Below are positions 8,322 through 16,335 of a DNA stretch of 64,000 nucleotides, piece after piece. The stretch is taken from the NCBI GenBank assembly GCA_963746175.1, contig CAVVAH010000008.1:496001-560000 (forward strand). Reading direction: 5' to 3'. A program made the translations under genes and the position numbers. The stretch is from CAVVAH01 sp963746175. Its GTDB lineage: Bacteria > Actinomycetota > Actinomycetes > JACCUZ01. A model generated the notes under the pieces. The model did not search any database. It had not been told where the DNA came from and saw only the letters and a program-made list of their open reading frames with translations. The first letter of the stretch is position 1, and each line of letters opens with the position of its first letter.

Positions 8322-8373
8322 ACGTGGCGCCGGCCTGAAGGAACTGCTCGACAGCGGAAACGATCTTCTTCAT
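8311..8373 (-). CDS. Possible 20-residue peptide ending in WRW
   Basis: An ATG-to-TAA frame of 21 codons encodes MKKIVSAVEQ followed by FLQAGATWRW. It has a positively charged start, an amphipathic helix-like middle and an aromatic C-terminus. It lies alone in an otherwise geneless stretch, on the same strand as the two HD genes and just upstream of them. A purine-rich AAGGGGATGAG sits 8-18 bases before the ATG, a mediocre ribosome-binding site. It could be a signalling peptide, a leader peptide controlling the HD-GYP operon, or chance. I know of no family to assign it to. Confidence 0.4.
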   Translation of the reverse strand: MKKIVSAVEQFLQAGATWRW

Positions 8374-8844
8374 GTGTGGGTCTCATCCCCTTGCGTGTCA
8401 TGTCACGAGCCCGCTAGTGCCCGCGCACGATCCGCTCCGCTCAGGACGAATCCGTGGTGCATGTGATGCAGGTGGTGCGCCGAAGAAAGCACGCTGCTGC
8501 TGACCGGCTGGTGTGTGCTGCCGATCCCGATCACGCTCTCTGCAGTTGTCAAGCCCCGCGGTGGTCACGGCCCCCGAGTTGGCACGTGCTGGGAGCCGAT
8601 GGTCCCCGGTCTCCGGGGAAATGTCGGCTCGTCCGCCTTGTCAGTGAAGGGTGCAGGTAAACCTCGCGTCAAGCCTTAGACCGGTTTGTGTCTAGTAGTC
8701 CGAGGAATCTCGTCCGAAATGACTACGTGTGATCGGTGCCACTGTACGCGTGACGCCTTTGCTCCGTCTTGACCATTTCGTGGTGAACGAGCCGCGTCAC
8801 GCGGCCGCGGTCCTTTACTCTCCGGCCGTGGACGAAGGGGCGGC
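8374..8844. other. Long intergenic region upstream of the HD operon
   Basis: No convincing gene is visible. On the minus strand a perfect TTGACA box lies at 8547-8552 and a TTGACG at 8668-8673, so promoters for the peptide/HD operon are likely here, but no clear -10 box sits at the right spacing. AT content is higher than in flanking coding sequence, in particular near 8665-8745, which fits a regulatory region serving both directions. Confidence 0.4.
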
Positions 8845-9342
8845 GTGACCACGGACGAGGCCCGGGGCTCGCTCTGGTCCGGTCTGGTCAACGGGCTGCT
8901 CGACGCCCGCAACGACCCTGCGACGGCACGGTTCGACACCGAGCTGGCGACGGCGGTGGCGGCCGGCGAGCTGAGCCGGCGTACGGCGCAGCGGTTGCGG
9001 TTCTGGCAGCGGGCGGCGGTGAACGCGGCCGACGACCACGCCCGCACGGTGGTCCCGGCCGTCCTGGACGTGCTGGAGACCGCGCGGTCCGAGGCCCAGG
9101 CGTACGTCGAGCAGGGCAGCGCCACCTTGGACGCGTCCGTCCGGGTCGCCGAGCCCCCCCACCCGGAGCAGCCCTCGACCGCCGCGCAGCACGCCGGGCA
9201 GGGGCCGAGGCCGCCGGACCCGATCGAAGACCTCCGGCGCGCCTCAGCCGCCGGAGGCGAGCGACCGAGCACCCTGGAGGGGCCCGCGCCCCGACTGTTC
9301 CTGGCCGACCTCCGGGACGTCGCGGCGACCGACCGTTCCTGA
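8845..9342 (+). CDS. Hypothetical protein, helical
   Basis: A 165-residue protein of unknown function. The N-terminal half (about residues 1-100) is predicted from composition to be helical (SGLVNGLLDARNDPATARF, then alanine- and arginine-rich helices). The C-terminal half is proline-rich and looks disordered. It starts with GTG and is followed 56 bases later by another unknown gene on the same strand, so the two are probably one transcript. I see no catalytic motif or membrane segment. Confidence 0.6.
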   Translation: MTTDEARGSLWSGLVNGLLDARNDPATARFDTELATAVAAGELSRRTAQRLRFWQRAAVNAADDHARTVVPAVLDVLETARSEAQAYVEQGSATLDASVRVAEPPHPEQPSTAAQHAGQGPRPPDPIEDLRRASAAGGERPSTLEGPAPRLFLADLRDVAATDRS

Positions 9343-9398
9343 CCGACCGCAGCCACCCGCCTCCGCCCGACCGCCGTCACCGAGGAGCACCGCACCCG

Positions 9399-10112
9399 AT
9401 GCCCACGCTGCGCCTGCTGCCCGAGCTCGAGGACGCGCTGCGCCACATCCAGGGTGTGCGCGCTGCCAGCGTCGTCACCGGTCCGGACGCGGTCCCGACC
9501 GAGGTGCACGTGCTCGCGGACCCCGGCAAGCCGGCGAAGCAGGTCGTCCGCGACGTGCAGTCGCTGGCGATGGCGCGCTACGACATCGACATCGACCACC
9601 GGATCGTGTCGGTCGTGCAGATGGGCGACGACGAGGTGCGGGCCGCCCCGGCCGCGCCCCGCGCGGACCAGCCCGGCGCGGCCGACATCGCCGACGACGT
9701 TCCGGGCCCGGAGGACGTCGACGACACGGACGACGTCGTCGTCCGGCCGGCCATCGCGGCGATCATGGTGCGGAGCGGCAAGGGCGAGACCGAGGCGTCG
9801 GTGACCCTGGCGGCCGGCGACCAGCTGTTCGAGGGCAGGAGCCAGGGGCCGGCTGGTGCGAGCCACCGGGCCCGGCTGGTCGCCGTGGCCACGCTCGACG
9901 CGGTGGCCGAGCTGCTGGGCCAGCCGTGCGAGGTGGAGTCGTCGACGATCGTCGGCACCGGGACCCGCGAGGTCGCGCTGACCGTGCTGACGATGGTCGT
10001 CCCGCGCACCGGCGAGCAGGTCCTGTCCGGGTGCGCCGCCGTCCGGAGCGACGAGGCCGACGCGGTGGCGCGCTCTGTCCTCGCCGCGCTCAACCGCCAG
10101 CTGGCCGGCTGA
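9399..10112 (+). CDS. Conserved hypothetical protein, two-domain
   Basis: A 237-residue protein with an N-terminal domain (about 1-80) containing a conserved-looking block VHVLADPGKPAKQVVRDVQ followed by DIDIDHRIVSVVQM, an acidic low-complexity linker (about 85-120, many D, P and A), and a C-terminal alpha/beta domain (about 122-237). The C-terminal domain runs strand-helix-strand with ARLVAVATLDAVAELL and ends ARSVLAALNRQL, reminiscent of the fold of small dimerisation domains such as that of LeuA, but without enough identity to name it. I recall similar N-terminal blocks in other actinobacterial hypothetical proteins. Function unknown. Confidence 0.7.
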   Translation: MPTLRLLPELEDALRHIQGVRAASVVTGPDAVPTEVHVLADPGKPAKQVVRDVQSLAMARYDIDIDHRIVSVVQMGDDEVRAAPAAPRADQPGAADIADDVPGPEDVDDTDDVVVRPAIAAIMVRSGKGETEASVTLAAGDQLFEGRSQGPAGASHRARLVAVATLDAVAELLGQPCEVESSTIVGTGTREVALTVLTMVVPRTGEQVLSGCAAVRSDEADAVARSVLAALNRQLAG

Positions 10113-10332
10113 CCACCGGCTCCTCGCCGGCGGGCACGTCCTCCACGAGCATCGACGTCTCACCCACGGAGGTCCCGGGAGCCGGGTGCGGCGTGACGCC
10201 GCTGGGAGTCGCCGTGGCGCAGCCACCCGTCACCCCGGCCAGCAGCAGACTGCTCAGCATGCCGGACAGCGCGGCCCGGGCCCGGCGGGTCCGACGACCC
10301 GATGGCCTGCCTGCGTCCGGTGGCGGCCCCAC
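10090..10332 (-). CDS. Possible small lipoprotein
   Basis: A minus-strand frame of about 80 residues from a GTG has an arginine-rich N-region (GRRTRRARAAL), a hydrophobic stretch SGMLSSLLLAGVTGGC with a lipobox-like cysteine, and a short proline/threonine-rich tail, the pattern of a secreted lipoprotein. The lipobox is imperfect (threonine at -3). It overlaps the convergent upstream-named gene by 23 bases and fills the gap before the MFS gene. A shorter start at an internal ATG would lack the positive N-region. No homology is recognised; it may be spurious. Confidence 0.33.
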   Translation of the reverse strand: MGPPPDAGRPSGRRTRRARAALSGMLSSLLLAGVTGGCATATPSGVTPHPAPGTSVGETSMLVEDVPAGEEPVVSRPAGG

Positions 10333-10440
10333 ACCACCCTGTCGGGACCGGGAGCGCCACCGGTTCACCGTCGCGCGGGACGTCTGCGCGCGACCTACAG
10401 TCCAGGTCATGGCCGACCGGATCACGGACGCGGCGGGCTC

Positions 10441-11703
10441 ATGACGCCGGCCACCCGGGTGCAGCGGACCTACCTCACCCTCGTGCTGCTGACGACGCTG
10501 TCCGCATCGCTGATCTGGGGCATCAACACGCTGTTCCTGCTCGATGCCGGCCTGAACAACCTCGAGGCGTTCACCGCGAACGCGTTCTTCACGGCGGGAA
10601 TGATGCTGTTCGAGGTGCCGACCGGCGTGGTGGCCGACCTGCGCGGACGGCGGATGTCGTTCCTGCTCGGCGCCGCCACCCTCGCGCTCGGGACCTTGCT
10701 GTACGTGCTCCTGTGGCAGCTCGAGGCGCCGTTCTGGGCCTGGGCGCTGGCCTCGGTGCTGCTGGGTCTCGGGTTCACCTTCTTCTCCGGCGCGATGGAG
10801 GCGTGGCTCGTCGACGCCCTGCACGCGAGCGGCTGGACGGGCGAGCTGGAGGCCGTGTTCGGCCGGGCGCAGGCCGTGCAGGGATTCGCCATGCTCACGG
10901 GCTCGGTCCTCGGCGGCGTGCTCGCCCAGGCGACCAACCTGGGCGCGCCCTTCGTGCTTCGGGCGCTGCTGCTCGCAGCCACGTTCGCGCTCGCGTACTT
11001 CCTGATGCACGACATCGGCTTCACCCCGGTCCGCGGCCGGAGGCCCGGGCCGGAGGTGAAGCGCATCTTCCGGGAGTCGCTGCAGCACGGTCTCGGTCGA
11101 CCGGCGATCCGCTGGGTCATGCTCACGTCGCCGTTCGTCGGCGGGGTGGGCATCTACGCCTTCTACGCCATGCAGCCCTACCTGCTCGAGCTGTACGGCG
11201 ACGAGCAGGCGTACGGCGTGGCCGGCCTGGCCGCGGCGATCGTCGCCGGCGCCCAGCTGCTCGGCGGCCTGGTGGCCGCGCGCCTGCGCGGCTTGTTCCG
11301 ACGGCGGACGTCGCTGATGCTCACGACCGTCAGCGTGAGTGCCGTGGCGCTGCTGCTGGTCGGCCTGGTCCACAGCTTCGCCGCGGTGGTGGCCCTGCTG
11401 GTGGTGTGGAGCCTGGCGTTCGCGGCCGAGACCCCCGTGCGACGCGCCTACCTCAACGAGCTGATCCCGTCGCAGCAGCGCGCGACGGTGCTGTCGTTCG
11501 ACTCGCTGCTGAGCTCGACGGGCGGGGTGGTGCTGCAGCCCGGGCTGGGCCGTGCCGCCGACGTGTGGGGCTACCCGGTGACGTTCGTCGTCAGCGCCGC
11601 CGTCCAGGCCTCCGCACTGCCCTTCCTCTGGCTGGCGCGGCGTCTCGGGGTCCCGGAGGACATGTCGCGACGCGAACCGGATCCCGTGCCTCCGGCGCCG
11701 TGA
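10441..11703 (+). CDS. MFS transporter
   Basis: A 420-residue major facilitator carrier with about twelve hydrophobic segments. The loop 2-3 signature is recognisable as GVVADLRGRRMSFLLGA (about 62-78), and FSGAMEAWLVDAL near 113-125 is typical of a subgroup of small MFS proteins in which helix 4 carries an acidic pair. The substrate cannot be told; efflux is a common role. The ATG start has the homologous QRTYLTLVLLTTLSASLIWG beginning nearby. No regulator is adjacent. Confidence 0.85.
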   Translation: MTPATRVQRTYLTLVLLTTLSASLIWGINTLFLLDAGLNNLEAFTANAFFTAGMMLFEVPTGVVADLRGRRMSFLLGAATLALGTLLYVLLWQLEAPFWAWALASVLLGLGFTFFSGAMEAWLVDALHASGWTGELEAVFGRAQAVQGFAMLTGSVLGGVLAQATNLGAPFVLRALLLAATFALAYFLMHDIGFTPVRGRRPGPEVKRIFRESLQHGLGRPAIRWVMLTSPFVGGVGIYAFYAMQPYLLELYGDEQAYGVAGLAAAIVAGAQLLGGLVAARLRGLFRRRTSLMLTTVSVSAVALLLVGLVHSFAAVVALLVVWSLAFAAETPVRRAYLNELIPSQQRATVLSFDSLLSSTGGVVLQPGLGRAADVWGYPVTFVVSAAVQASALPFLWLARRLGVPEDMSRREPDPVPPAP

Positions 11704-11722
11704 CTCGGTCGCCGCGTGGGAG

Positions 11723-12772
11723 TCAGGGGCGCAGCATGGTCTTGATCGAGCGGCGCTCGTCCATCGCGGCGTAGGCCTCGGGCGCCTGGTCGAGGGGCAG
11801 CACGAGATCGAAGACCTTGCCCGGGTCGATCGCACCGGACAGCACGTCGTCCAGCAGCTCGGGGATGTATCCGCGCACAGGTGCCACACCGCCGCCGACC
11901 GACACGTTCGAGCCGAACAGCTGTGAGATGGGCAGCTCCGCGCCGCCGGCCGGGACGCCGACGTATCCCACGCGGCCGCCTGGTCGGGCCGCGTCGATGG
12001 CCTGCTGCATGGACTCCTTGGTGCCGACGCACTCGAGCACCGCGTCGGCGCCGATGCCGTCCAGCAGCTCCTCGACCGCCGCCACTCCCTCGTCGCCACG
12101 CTGTGCGACGACGTCGGTGGCGCCGAACTCCCGAGCCAGGGCCTGGCGGTCGGCGTGCCTCGACATCGCGATCACGCGCTCGGCCCCGAGCCGGCGCGAG
12201 GCCAGGACCCCGCACAGGCCGACGGCGCCGTCGCCGACGACCACGACGGTGCTGCCGACACCGACACCGGCGGCGAGCGCCGCGTGGTGGCCGGTGCCCA
12301 TGACGTCGGAGAGCGTGAGCAGGCTGGCGATCTGCGACTCGTCCGGCATCGCAGGCGTCGCGACGAGAGTGCCGTCGGCCATCGGCACCCGGACCGCCTC
12401 ACCCTGACCGGCGTCGATGGGCCGGCCCTCGGCGTCCTCGCCGCCCCACGAAGCGCCGTTGGCGCAGGACGTGTGCACGCCGTTGCGGCAGTGCACGCAG
12501 GTCCCGTCGGACAGGACGAATGGTGCGATGACGAAGTCGCCCACTGACAGCGTCGACACGTCGGAGCCGACGTCCTCCACGACGCCGACGAACTCGTGGC
12601 CGATGCGGTGCGCCTCGGTCGTCGTCGTCACGCCGCGGTACGGCCACAGGTCGGAGCCGCAGACGCAGGCCGCAAGTACGCGGACGAGTGCGTCCGTCGG
12701 CCCCTGCACGGAGGGGTCGGGGACGTCTTCGACGCGGATGTCGCGGGGGGCGTGGATGAGGGTGGCGCGCAC
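11723..12772 (-). CDS. Zinc-dependent alcohol dehydrogenase family protein
   Basis: A 349-residue medium-chain dehydrogenase/reductase. Catalytic zinc ligands are C38 (CVCGSD) and H59-E60 (GHE). The structural-zinc loop holds C92, C95 and C103, with the first of the usual four cysteines replaced. The nucleotide-binding fold shows VVVVGDGAVGLCG near 175-187. It would oxidise an alcohol or reduce an aldehyde with NAD(P). The GTG start gives the canonical VRATLIHAPRDIRVEDVP beginning. It is convergent with the MFS gene and has a gap of 160 bases before bL37, with which it is divergent. Confidence 0.9.
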   Translation of the reverse strand: MRATLIHAPRDIRVEDVPDPSVQGPTDALVRVLAACVCGSDLWPYRGVTTTTEAHRIGHEFVGVVEDVGSDVSTLSVGDFVIAPFVLSDGTCVHCRNGVHTSCANGASWGGEDAEGRPIDAGQGEAVRVPMADGTLVATPAMPDESQIASLLTLSDVMGTGHHAALAAGVGVGSTVVVVGDGAVGLCGVLASRRLGAERVIAMSRHADRQALAREFGATDVVAQRGDEGVAAVEELLDGIGADAVLECVGTKESMQQAIDAARPGGRVGYVGVPAGGAELPISQLFGSNVSVGGGVAPVRGYIPELLDDVLSGAIDPGKVFDLVLPLDQAPEAYAAMDERRSIKTMLRP

Positions 12773-12933
12773 GGGTCTCTCCTGCTCGTCGGTGTCGTCG
12801 TCGATGGTGACCTGTGCCTGCGTCACGTCGTACGGCGGGTGGGCGGCGCGCGGTGCGGGTGCTCGGGTGCGCGCGGTCGGGCCTGTCCGGCATGGGAGGA
12901 TGTCATCCGGAAGCCAGACCCGGGAGGCACCAC

Positions 12934-13008
12934 GTGGCGAAGAAGTCGCGCAAGAAGAAGGCTCGCAAGAAGAGCAAGGCCAATCACGGCAAGCGGCCCA
13001 ACAGCTAG
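12934..13008 (+). CDS. Large-subunit ribosomal protein bL37
   Basis: A 24-residue, extremely basic peptide: VAKKSRKKKARKKSKANHGK followed by RPNS. The C-terminal KANHGKRPN signature matches bL37, a tiny protein found in actinobacterial 50S subunits, for example in mycobacteria. It starts with GTG after a good GGGAGG ribosome-binding site. It is too short for most gene callers and is easily missed. It sits convergent to rsrA-sigR, a neighbourhood common in Actinobacteria. Confidence 0.92.
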   Translation: MAKKSRKKKARKKSKANHGKRPNS

Positions 13009-13113
13009 GTCGTGGCTCTCGACCCGCTCTCGACCAGTGAGCGTGTCGAGGCGCGGCTACACGGCCCGGACCGCGACCTGCGGCCGGGCCGTCGTCGTGC
13101 CCGGGGGGTCGGT

Positions 13114-13386
13114 TCAGATCTCGGTGCGCAGCTCGTCGCGGGCGGCGGCGATGTGCCGGAGCACCTTGGCGCGCAGCTCGGCCGGTGCCGGGTCGGAGCA
13201 CGACCGCTTCACGATCGCCTTGACCTGTTCCTCGAGCCCGAACTCGGCCAGGCACGGACCGCACTCGTCGAGATGGTGCTTGATCGCGTGCTTCTTCTCG
13301 GCATCGACGATCTCGCCGTCGATGAACTCGTAGACACGGTCCAGCACCTCGGCGCACGGGGTCTCGTGCGGGTTGCCGCAGCTCAC
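13114..13386 (-). CDS. rsrA: Anti-sigma factor RsrA (zinc-containing, redox-sensing)
   Basis: A 90-residue ZAS-family anti-sigma factor. The zinc/redox centre is C11, then H38-x3-C42-x2-C45 (HLDECGPC), as in RsrA of Streptomyces and RshA of mycobacteria. Thiol oxidation ejects zinc and releases SigR. Its ATG overlaps the sigR stop (ATGA), so the two are translationally coupled and made in a fixed ratio. Length and motif spacing are normal for the family. Confidence 0.93.
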   Translation of the reverse strand: MSCGNPHETPCAEVLDRVYEFIDGEIVDAEKKHAIKHHLDECGPCLAEFGLEEQVKAIVKRSCSDPAPAELRAKVLRHIAAARDELRTEI

Positions 13387-14003
13387 GACTGCTCGCCTCC
13401 CTCTCCACCGTCGGCAACGCCGGCGGGCACCAGTCCGCGTTCGCGCGCGTAGTCCTCCAGCAGACCGCGCAGCTGTCGCCGGCCGCGGTGCAGCCGGGAC
13501 ATCACGGTGCCGATCGGCGTTCCCATGATCTCGGCGATCTCCTTGTAGGCGAACCCCTCGACGTCGGCGAGGTAGACCGCGATGCGGAAGTCCTCCGGGA
13601 TCTCCTGCAAGGCCTGCTTCACGTCGGAGTCGGGGAGATGGTCGAGCGCCTCGGCCTCGGCGGACTTCAGTCCGGTCGACATGTGCGACTCGGCCTGCGC
13701 GAGCTGCCAGTCCTCGACGTTCTCGGTGCCGGCCTGCTTGGGCTGGCGCTGCGCCTTGCGGTAGGTGTTGATGAACGTGTTGGTGAGGATGCGGTACAGC
13801 CAGGCCTTGAGGTTGGTGCCGTCCTGGAACTGGTGGAAGGACGCAAAGGCCTTCGCGTAGGTCTCCTGGACCAGGTCCTCGGCGTCAGCCGGGTTGCGTG
13901 TCATCCGCAGAGCAGCGGAGTACAGCTGGTCCAGGTACTGCATCGCGTCCCGCTCGAAGCGTGCGTTCCGCTCGTCCACGGTCTCTGCAAGGGGCTGCGT
14001 CAT
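13383..14003 (-). CDS. sigR: ECF sigma factor SigR (thiol-oxidative stress)
   Basis: A 206-residue group IV sigma factor. Region 2 is nearly canonical for SigR (YSAALRMTRNPADAEDLVQE at about 32-51, then AFASFHQFQDGTNLKAWLYR), and region 4 has EIAEIMGTPIGTVMSRLHRG. The ATG chosen (MTQPLAETVDERNARFERD) matches the start of mature SigR; an in-frame ATG 13 codons upstream is an alternative, of interest because Streptomyces makes a longer, unstable SigR isoform from an upstream start. A perfect SigR-type promoter lies 130-156 bases upstream, so the operon is autoregulated. Confidence 0.95.
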   Translation of the reverse strand: MTQPLAETVDERNARFERDAMQYLDQLYSAALRMTRNPADAEDLVQETYAKAFASFHQFQDGTNLKAWLYRILTNTFINTYRKAQRQPKQAGTENVEDWQLAQAESHMSTGLKSAEAEALDHLPDSDVKQALQEIPEDFRIAVYLADVEGFAYKEIAEIMGTPIGTVMSRLHRGRRQLRGLLEDYARERGLVPAGVADGGEGGEQS

Positions 14004-14132
14004 CGTCCTCGATCGTATCCCGGCGGCGCGGGTGGTCATCGCGTGCTCCCCCGCGGGCTGCCACTCGGCCCAGCCGTGCACCTCGAGATCGGTGCGGCGC
14101 CGTGACGGCGCGAGTGCAGACATGTGTGCCAC

Positions 14133-14159
14133 AACCGGCGTCGCCCGGCCGGGATTCCC
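14133..14159 (-). promoter_or_regulatory. SigR-dependent promoter of sigR-rsrA
   Basis: Read on the minus strand the site is GGGAAT, 18 bases, GTT, an exact match to the SigR consensus known from Streptomyces. It directs transcription into sigR. The distance to the sigR ATG (about 120 bases from the expected start point) leaves room for a leader that could also include the upstream alternative start. Confidence 0.88.
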
Positions 14160-14170
14160 GTGCTCCCACT

Positions 14171-14212
14171 TGTCAGGCTCTTGTGTCGGTATTCCGACAC
14201 ACCAGCCTGACA
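14171..14212. terminator. Long interrupted palindrome, probable terminator
   Basis: Outer arms TGTCAGGCT / AGCCTGACA and inner arms GTGTCGG / CCGACAC share one centre around a TATT loop, giving a hairpin of 16 paired bases with a small internal bulge. It lies between the end of the hydrolase gene and the sigR promoter, so it should end the upstream operon and insulate sigR. No T-tract follows, as is usual in high-GC bacteria. Confidence 0.7.
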
Positions 14213-14237
14213 GGGGTGCGGCGGTGGGACTCGGGGG

Positions 14238-14876
14238 TCAGGTGGTGCAGACGGCGAGGGCCCAGGCGGCCGCCGCGTCGACGAGCTGGGTCAGGACCGC
14301 GCCGCGGTCGCCACCCTTGAGCACCCGGAACGAGTGGTCGGCGCCCGCGACGGGCACCACGACCCGGCCCGGCGCCGCGGGGATGTCGGCGGGCGCGCCG
14401 AAGGAGTCGCGGATGCCCTGCAGGACGAGCACCGGGATGCCGGCGGCAGCGGGCAGGTCCAGCTCCGGCAGCCGGCTCGGCCGGTCGGCGGGCGGCTTGA
14501 GCGGGAAGGCCAGCGCCAGCACACCCGCCGCGCCGACGGCCTCCGCGGTACGGCAGGCGACGCGGGCGCCGGCGGACCGGCCACCGACCAGCATCGGACC
14601 CTGGACCGCCAGCGCGGCGAGCGCGGCCAGCCAGCCCCGGTCGAGCGCGGGGGGCGGGGCGGCGACCTTGCGCCCGGCCACCACCCAGGGCTGGTCCACC
14701 AGCAGGACGCTGACGCCGACCGGCGGCAGCCGGCTGGCGAGCGCCGCCAGGTCGGCGGTGCCGACCCCGCCTCCCGCCCCGTGGCCCAGCACCAGCGTGG
14801 CGACCGGGTCGTCCGCCGCGTACGTGTGCACCCGGGCGTCGCCGAGCGGCGTCGGCACCAGGGAGACCGCGGCCAC
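14238..14876 (-). CDS. Alpha/beta-family hydrolase
   Basis: A 212-residue compact alpha/beta hydrolase. LVLGHGAGGGVGT (about 29-41) forms the oxyanion region, GGRSAGARVA (about 96-105) is the nucleophile elbow G-x-S-x-G, and the acid and histidine are likely in VLQGIRDSFG and GADHSFRV near the C-terminus. It belongs with small dienelactone-hydrolase-like proteins; substrate unknown. The GTG start is two bases after the stop of the SRAP gene, so the two form an operon, which is frequent in Actinobacteria next to sigR. Confidence 0.85.
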   Translation of the reverse strand: MAAVSLVPTPLGDARVHTYAADDPVATLVLGHGAGGGVGTADLAALASRLPPVGVSVLLVDQPWVVAGRKVAAPPPALDRGWLAALAALAVQGPMLVGGRSAGARVACRTAEAVGAAGVLALAFPLKPPADRPSRLPELDLPAAAGIPVLVLQGIRDSFGAPADIPAAPGRVVVPVAGADHSFRVLKGGDRGAVLTQLVDAAAAWALAVCTT

Positions 14877-14878
14877 GC

Positions 14879-15670
14879 TCAGAACAGCCGGGGCTCGTCC
14901 ACGGCCCGGGCCGCGTCCGCCATCTCGCCGACGTCGGACGGGTCGCCCTCGAGCGGCAGCGGGTCGACGAGCTGCGGGCCGTTGTTGCGCACGTTGTTGA
15001 CGGCCTTGTCGACGGGGTACGCCGTGAGCCGCCCCGGCGCTGCCGGCACCAGCAGCCCGCGCAGCCGGTCGGCGTCGTCGACCGCGGGGTCCAGCCACTC
15101 GGCGTAGCGCGACGGCTCGACCAGCAGCGGCATCCGGTCGTGGATGCGGCCGACGTCGTCGGTGGCCGACGTCGTGAGCACGGTGACCGACCACAGCCAC
15201 GGGTCGATGTCGGAGTCCTCCGGCACCGACGGGTCGCGCCACAGCTCGTAGAGCCCGGCCATGGCGAGCACGCCACCGTCGGACGGGTGGATGAAGAAGG
15301 GCTGCTTCTTGCCCTTCACCTCGCCGTACCACTCGAAGTACCCGTCCGCCGGCAGCAGGGCACGGCGACCGGCGAACGCGCGCCGGAAGGCCGGCTTCTC
15401 GTGCACCGTCTCCATCCGGGCGTTGATCATCCGGTTGCCGATCGACGCGTCCTTGGCCCAGGACGGGACCAGGCCCCACCGGGCGACCTGCAGCCGGCGC
15501 CGCGGCGCGGCCTCCTTGTCGTCGCGCGGCGCGCGCTCGAGCACGGCGTAGACGTCCTGGGTCGGCGCGACGTTCCAGCTCTTCGGCAGTACCTGCTCCG
15601 GCGCGTCGACGACCTCGAACTCCTCGACGAGGTCGTCGGGGTTCCGGCTCGCCGCGTACCGTCCGCACAC
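14879..15670 (-). CDS. SOS response-associated peptidase (SRAP/HMCES family)
   Basis: A 263-residue SRAP protein that should form a thiazolidine crosslink with abasic sites in single-stranded DNA and so shield them. The reactive residue must be cysteine 2, and choosing the GTG before TGC gives exactly V-C2-G-R-Y. Other catalytic residues are visible: N83 (INARMET), E113 (ADGYFEW) and H177 (IHDRMPLLV). A GTG three codons earlier would put the cysteine at position 5 and abolish the chemistry after Met removal, so it is rejected. Co-transcribed with the hydrolase gene. Confidence 0.93.
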   Translation of the reverse strand: MCGRYAASRNPDDLVEEFEVVDAPEQVLPKSWNVAPTQDVYAVLERAPRDDKEAAPRRRLQVARWGLVPSWAKDASIGNRMINARMETVHEKPAFRRAFAGRRALLPADGYFEWYGEVKGKKQPFFIHPSDGGVLAMAGLYELWRDPSVPEDSDIDPWLWSVTVLTTSATDDVGRIHDRMPLLVEPSRYAEWLDPAVDDADRLRGLLVPAAPGRLTAYPVDKAVNNVRNNGPQLVDPLPLEGDPSDVGEMADAARAVDEPRLF

Positions 15671-15721
15671 GGCATCCACCCTGCCACGATTGGGCGACAC
15701 GGGTCCGGGCAAGGGCCGTCC

Positions 15722-16249
15722 ATGACCCTCGTACGACGGCTCGCCCGCCCCTGCCTCGCCTCCATGTTCGTCACCGGCGGTCTCGACGCCCTCCGCCGCC
15801 CGGAGCCCAAGGTGCCCGCTGCCGACCCCGTCGCCCCGCGGATCGCCGAGAAGCTGCCCTACCTGCCCGAGGACACCGAGTCCCTGGTGCGGATCAACGG
15901 CGCCGCCCAGGTGGCTGCCGGGCTGATGCTCGCGACCGGCCGGCTCCCCCGCCTGTCCTCCGCCGTGCTCGCCGGCAGCCTGGTCCCGACGACGTTGGCC
16001 GGGCACCGCTTCTGGGAGGAGCAGGACGAGACGAGGAGGGCGCAGCAGCGGATCCACTTCTTCAAGAACCTCAGCATGCTCGGCGGCCTGATGCTCGCCG
16101 CGGTCGACACGCAGGGCAAGCCCGGTCTTGCCTGGCGCGCGCAGCACGCAGCCCATCACGCCGCCGTCGGCACCGGCCGGACCACCCGGACGGCCCGTCG
16201 GGAGGCCAAGCTCGCGGCGCGCACGGCTCGGGCGAAGCTGCCCGGCTGA
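15722..16249 (+). CDS. DoxX family membrane protein
   Basis: A 175-residue protein of the DoxX type: N-terminal segment LARPCLASMFVTGGLDALRR, a second hydrophobic region RINGAAQVAAGLMLATGRLPRL, then SSAVLAGSLVPTTLAGHRFWEE and a fourth segment NLSMLGGLMLAAVDT. The R-x-N-G-A-A-Q and H-x-FW signatures are typical. The C-terminal tail is basic and alanine-rich. DoxX proteins are small membrane oxidoreductase-associated proteins; in mycobacteria one links membrane redox to thiol stress. Divergent from the SRAP gene, with 51 bases between starts. Confidence 0.88.
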   Translation: MTLVRRLARPCLASMFVTGGLDALRRPEPKVPAADPVAPRIAEKLPYLPEDTESLVRINGAAQVAAGLMLATGRLPRLSSAVLAGSLVPTTLAGHRFWEEQDETRRAQQRIHFFKNLSMLGGLMLAAVDTQGKPGLAWRAQHAAHHAAVGTGRTTRTARREAKLAARTARAKLPG

Positions 16250-16335
16250 CGGAAGTCACGCCCTGCCGGGCCGGGCGGCCACTAGCATCCGGCCGTGATC
16301 GCGGGACAGGACGCGCCGGCCGGCCGGGCCGTCGC

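Noticed and set aside
12814..13008. Longer frame extending upstream of bL37
   Set aside because: The bL37 signature starts exactly at the GTG after the ribosome-binding site; the upstream extension is arginine-rich shadow sequence.
14171..14212. Considered as a second SigR promoter, since GGAAT occurs in the palindrome
   Set aside because: No GTT follows at 18 bases in either direction; the symmetry is better explained as a terminator.
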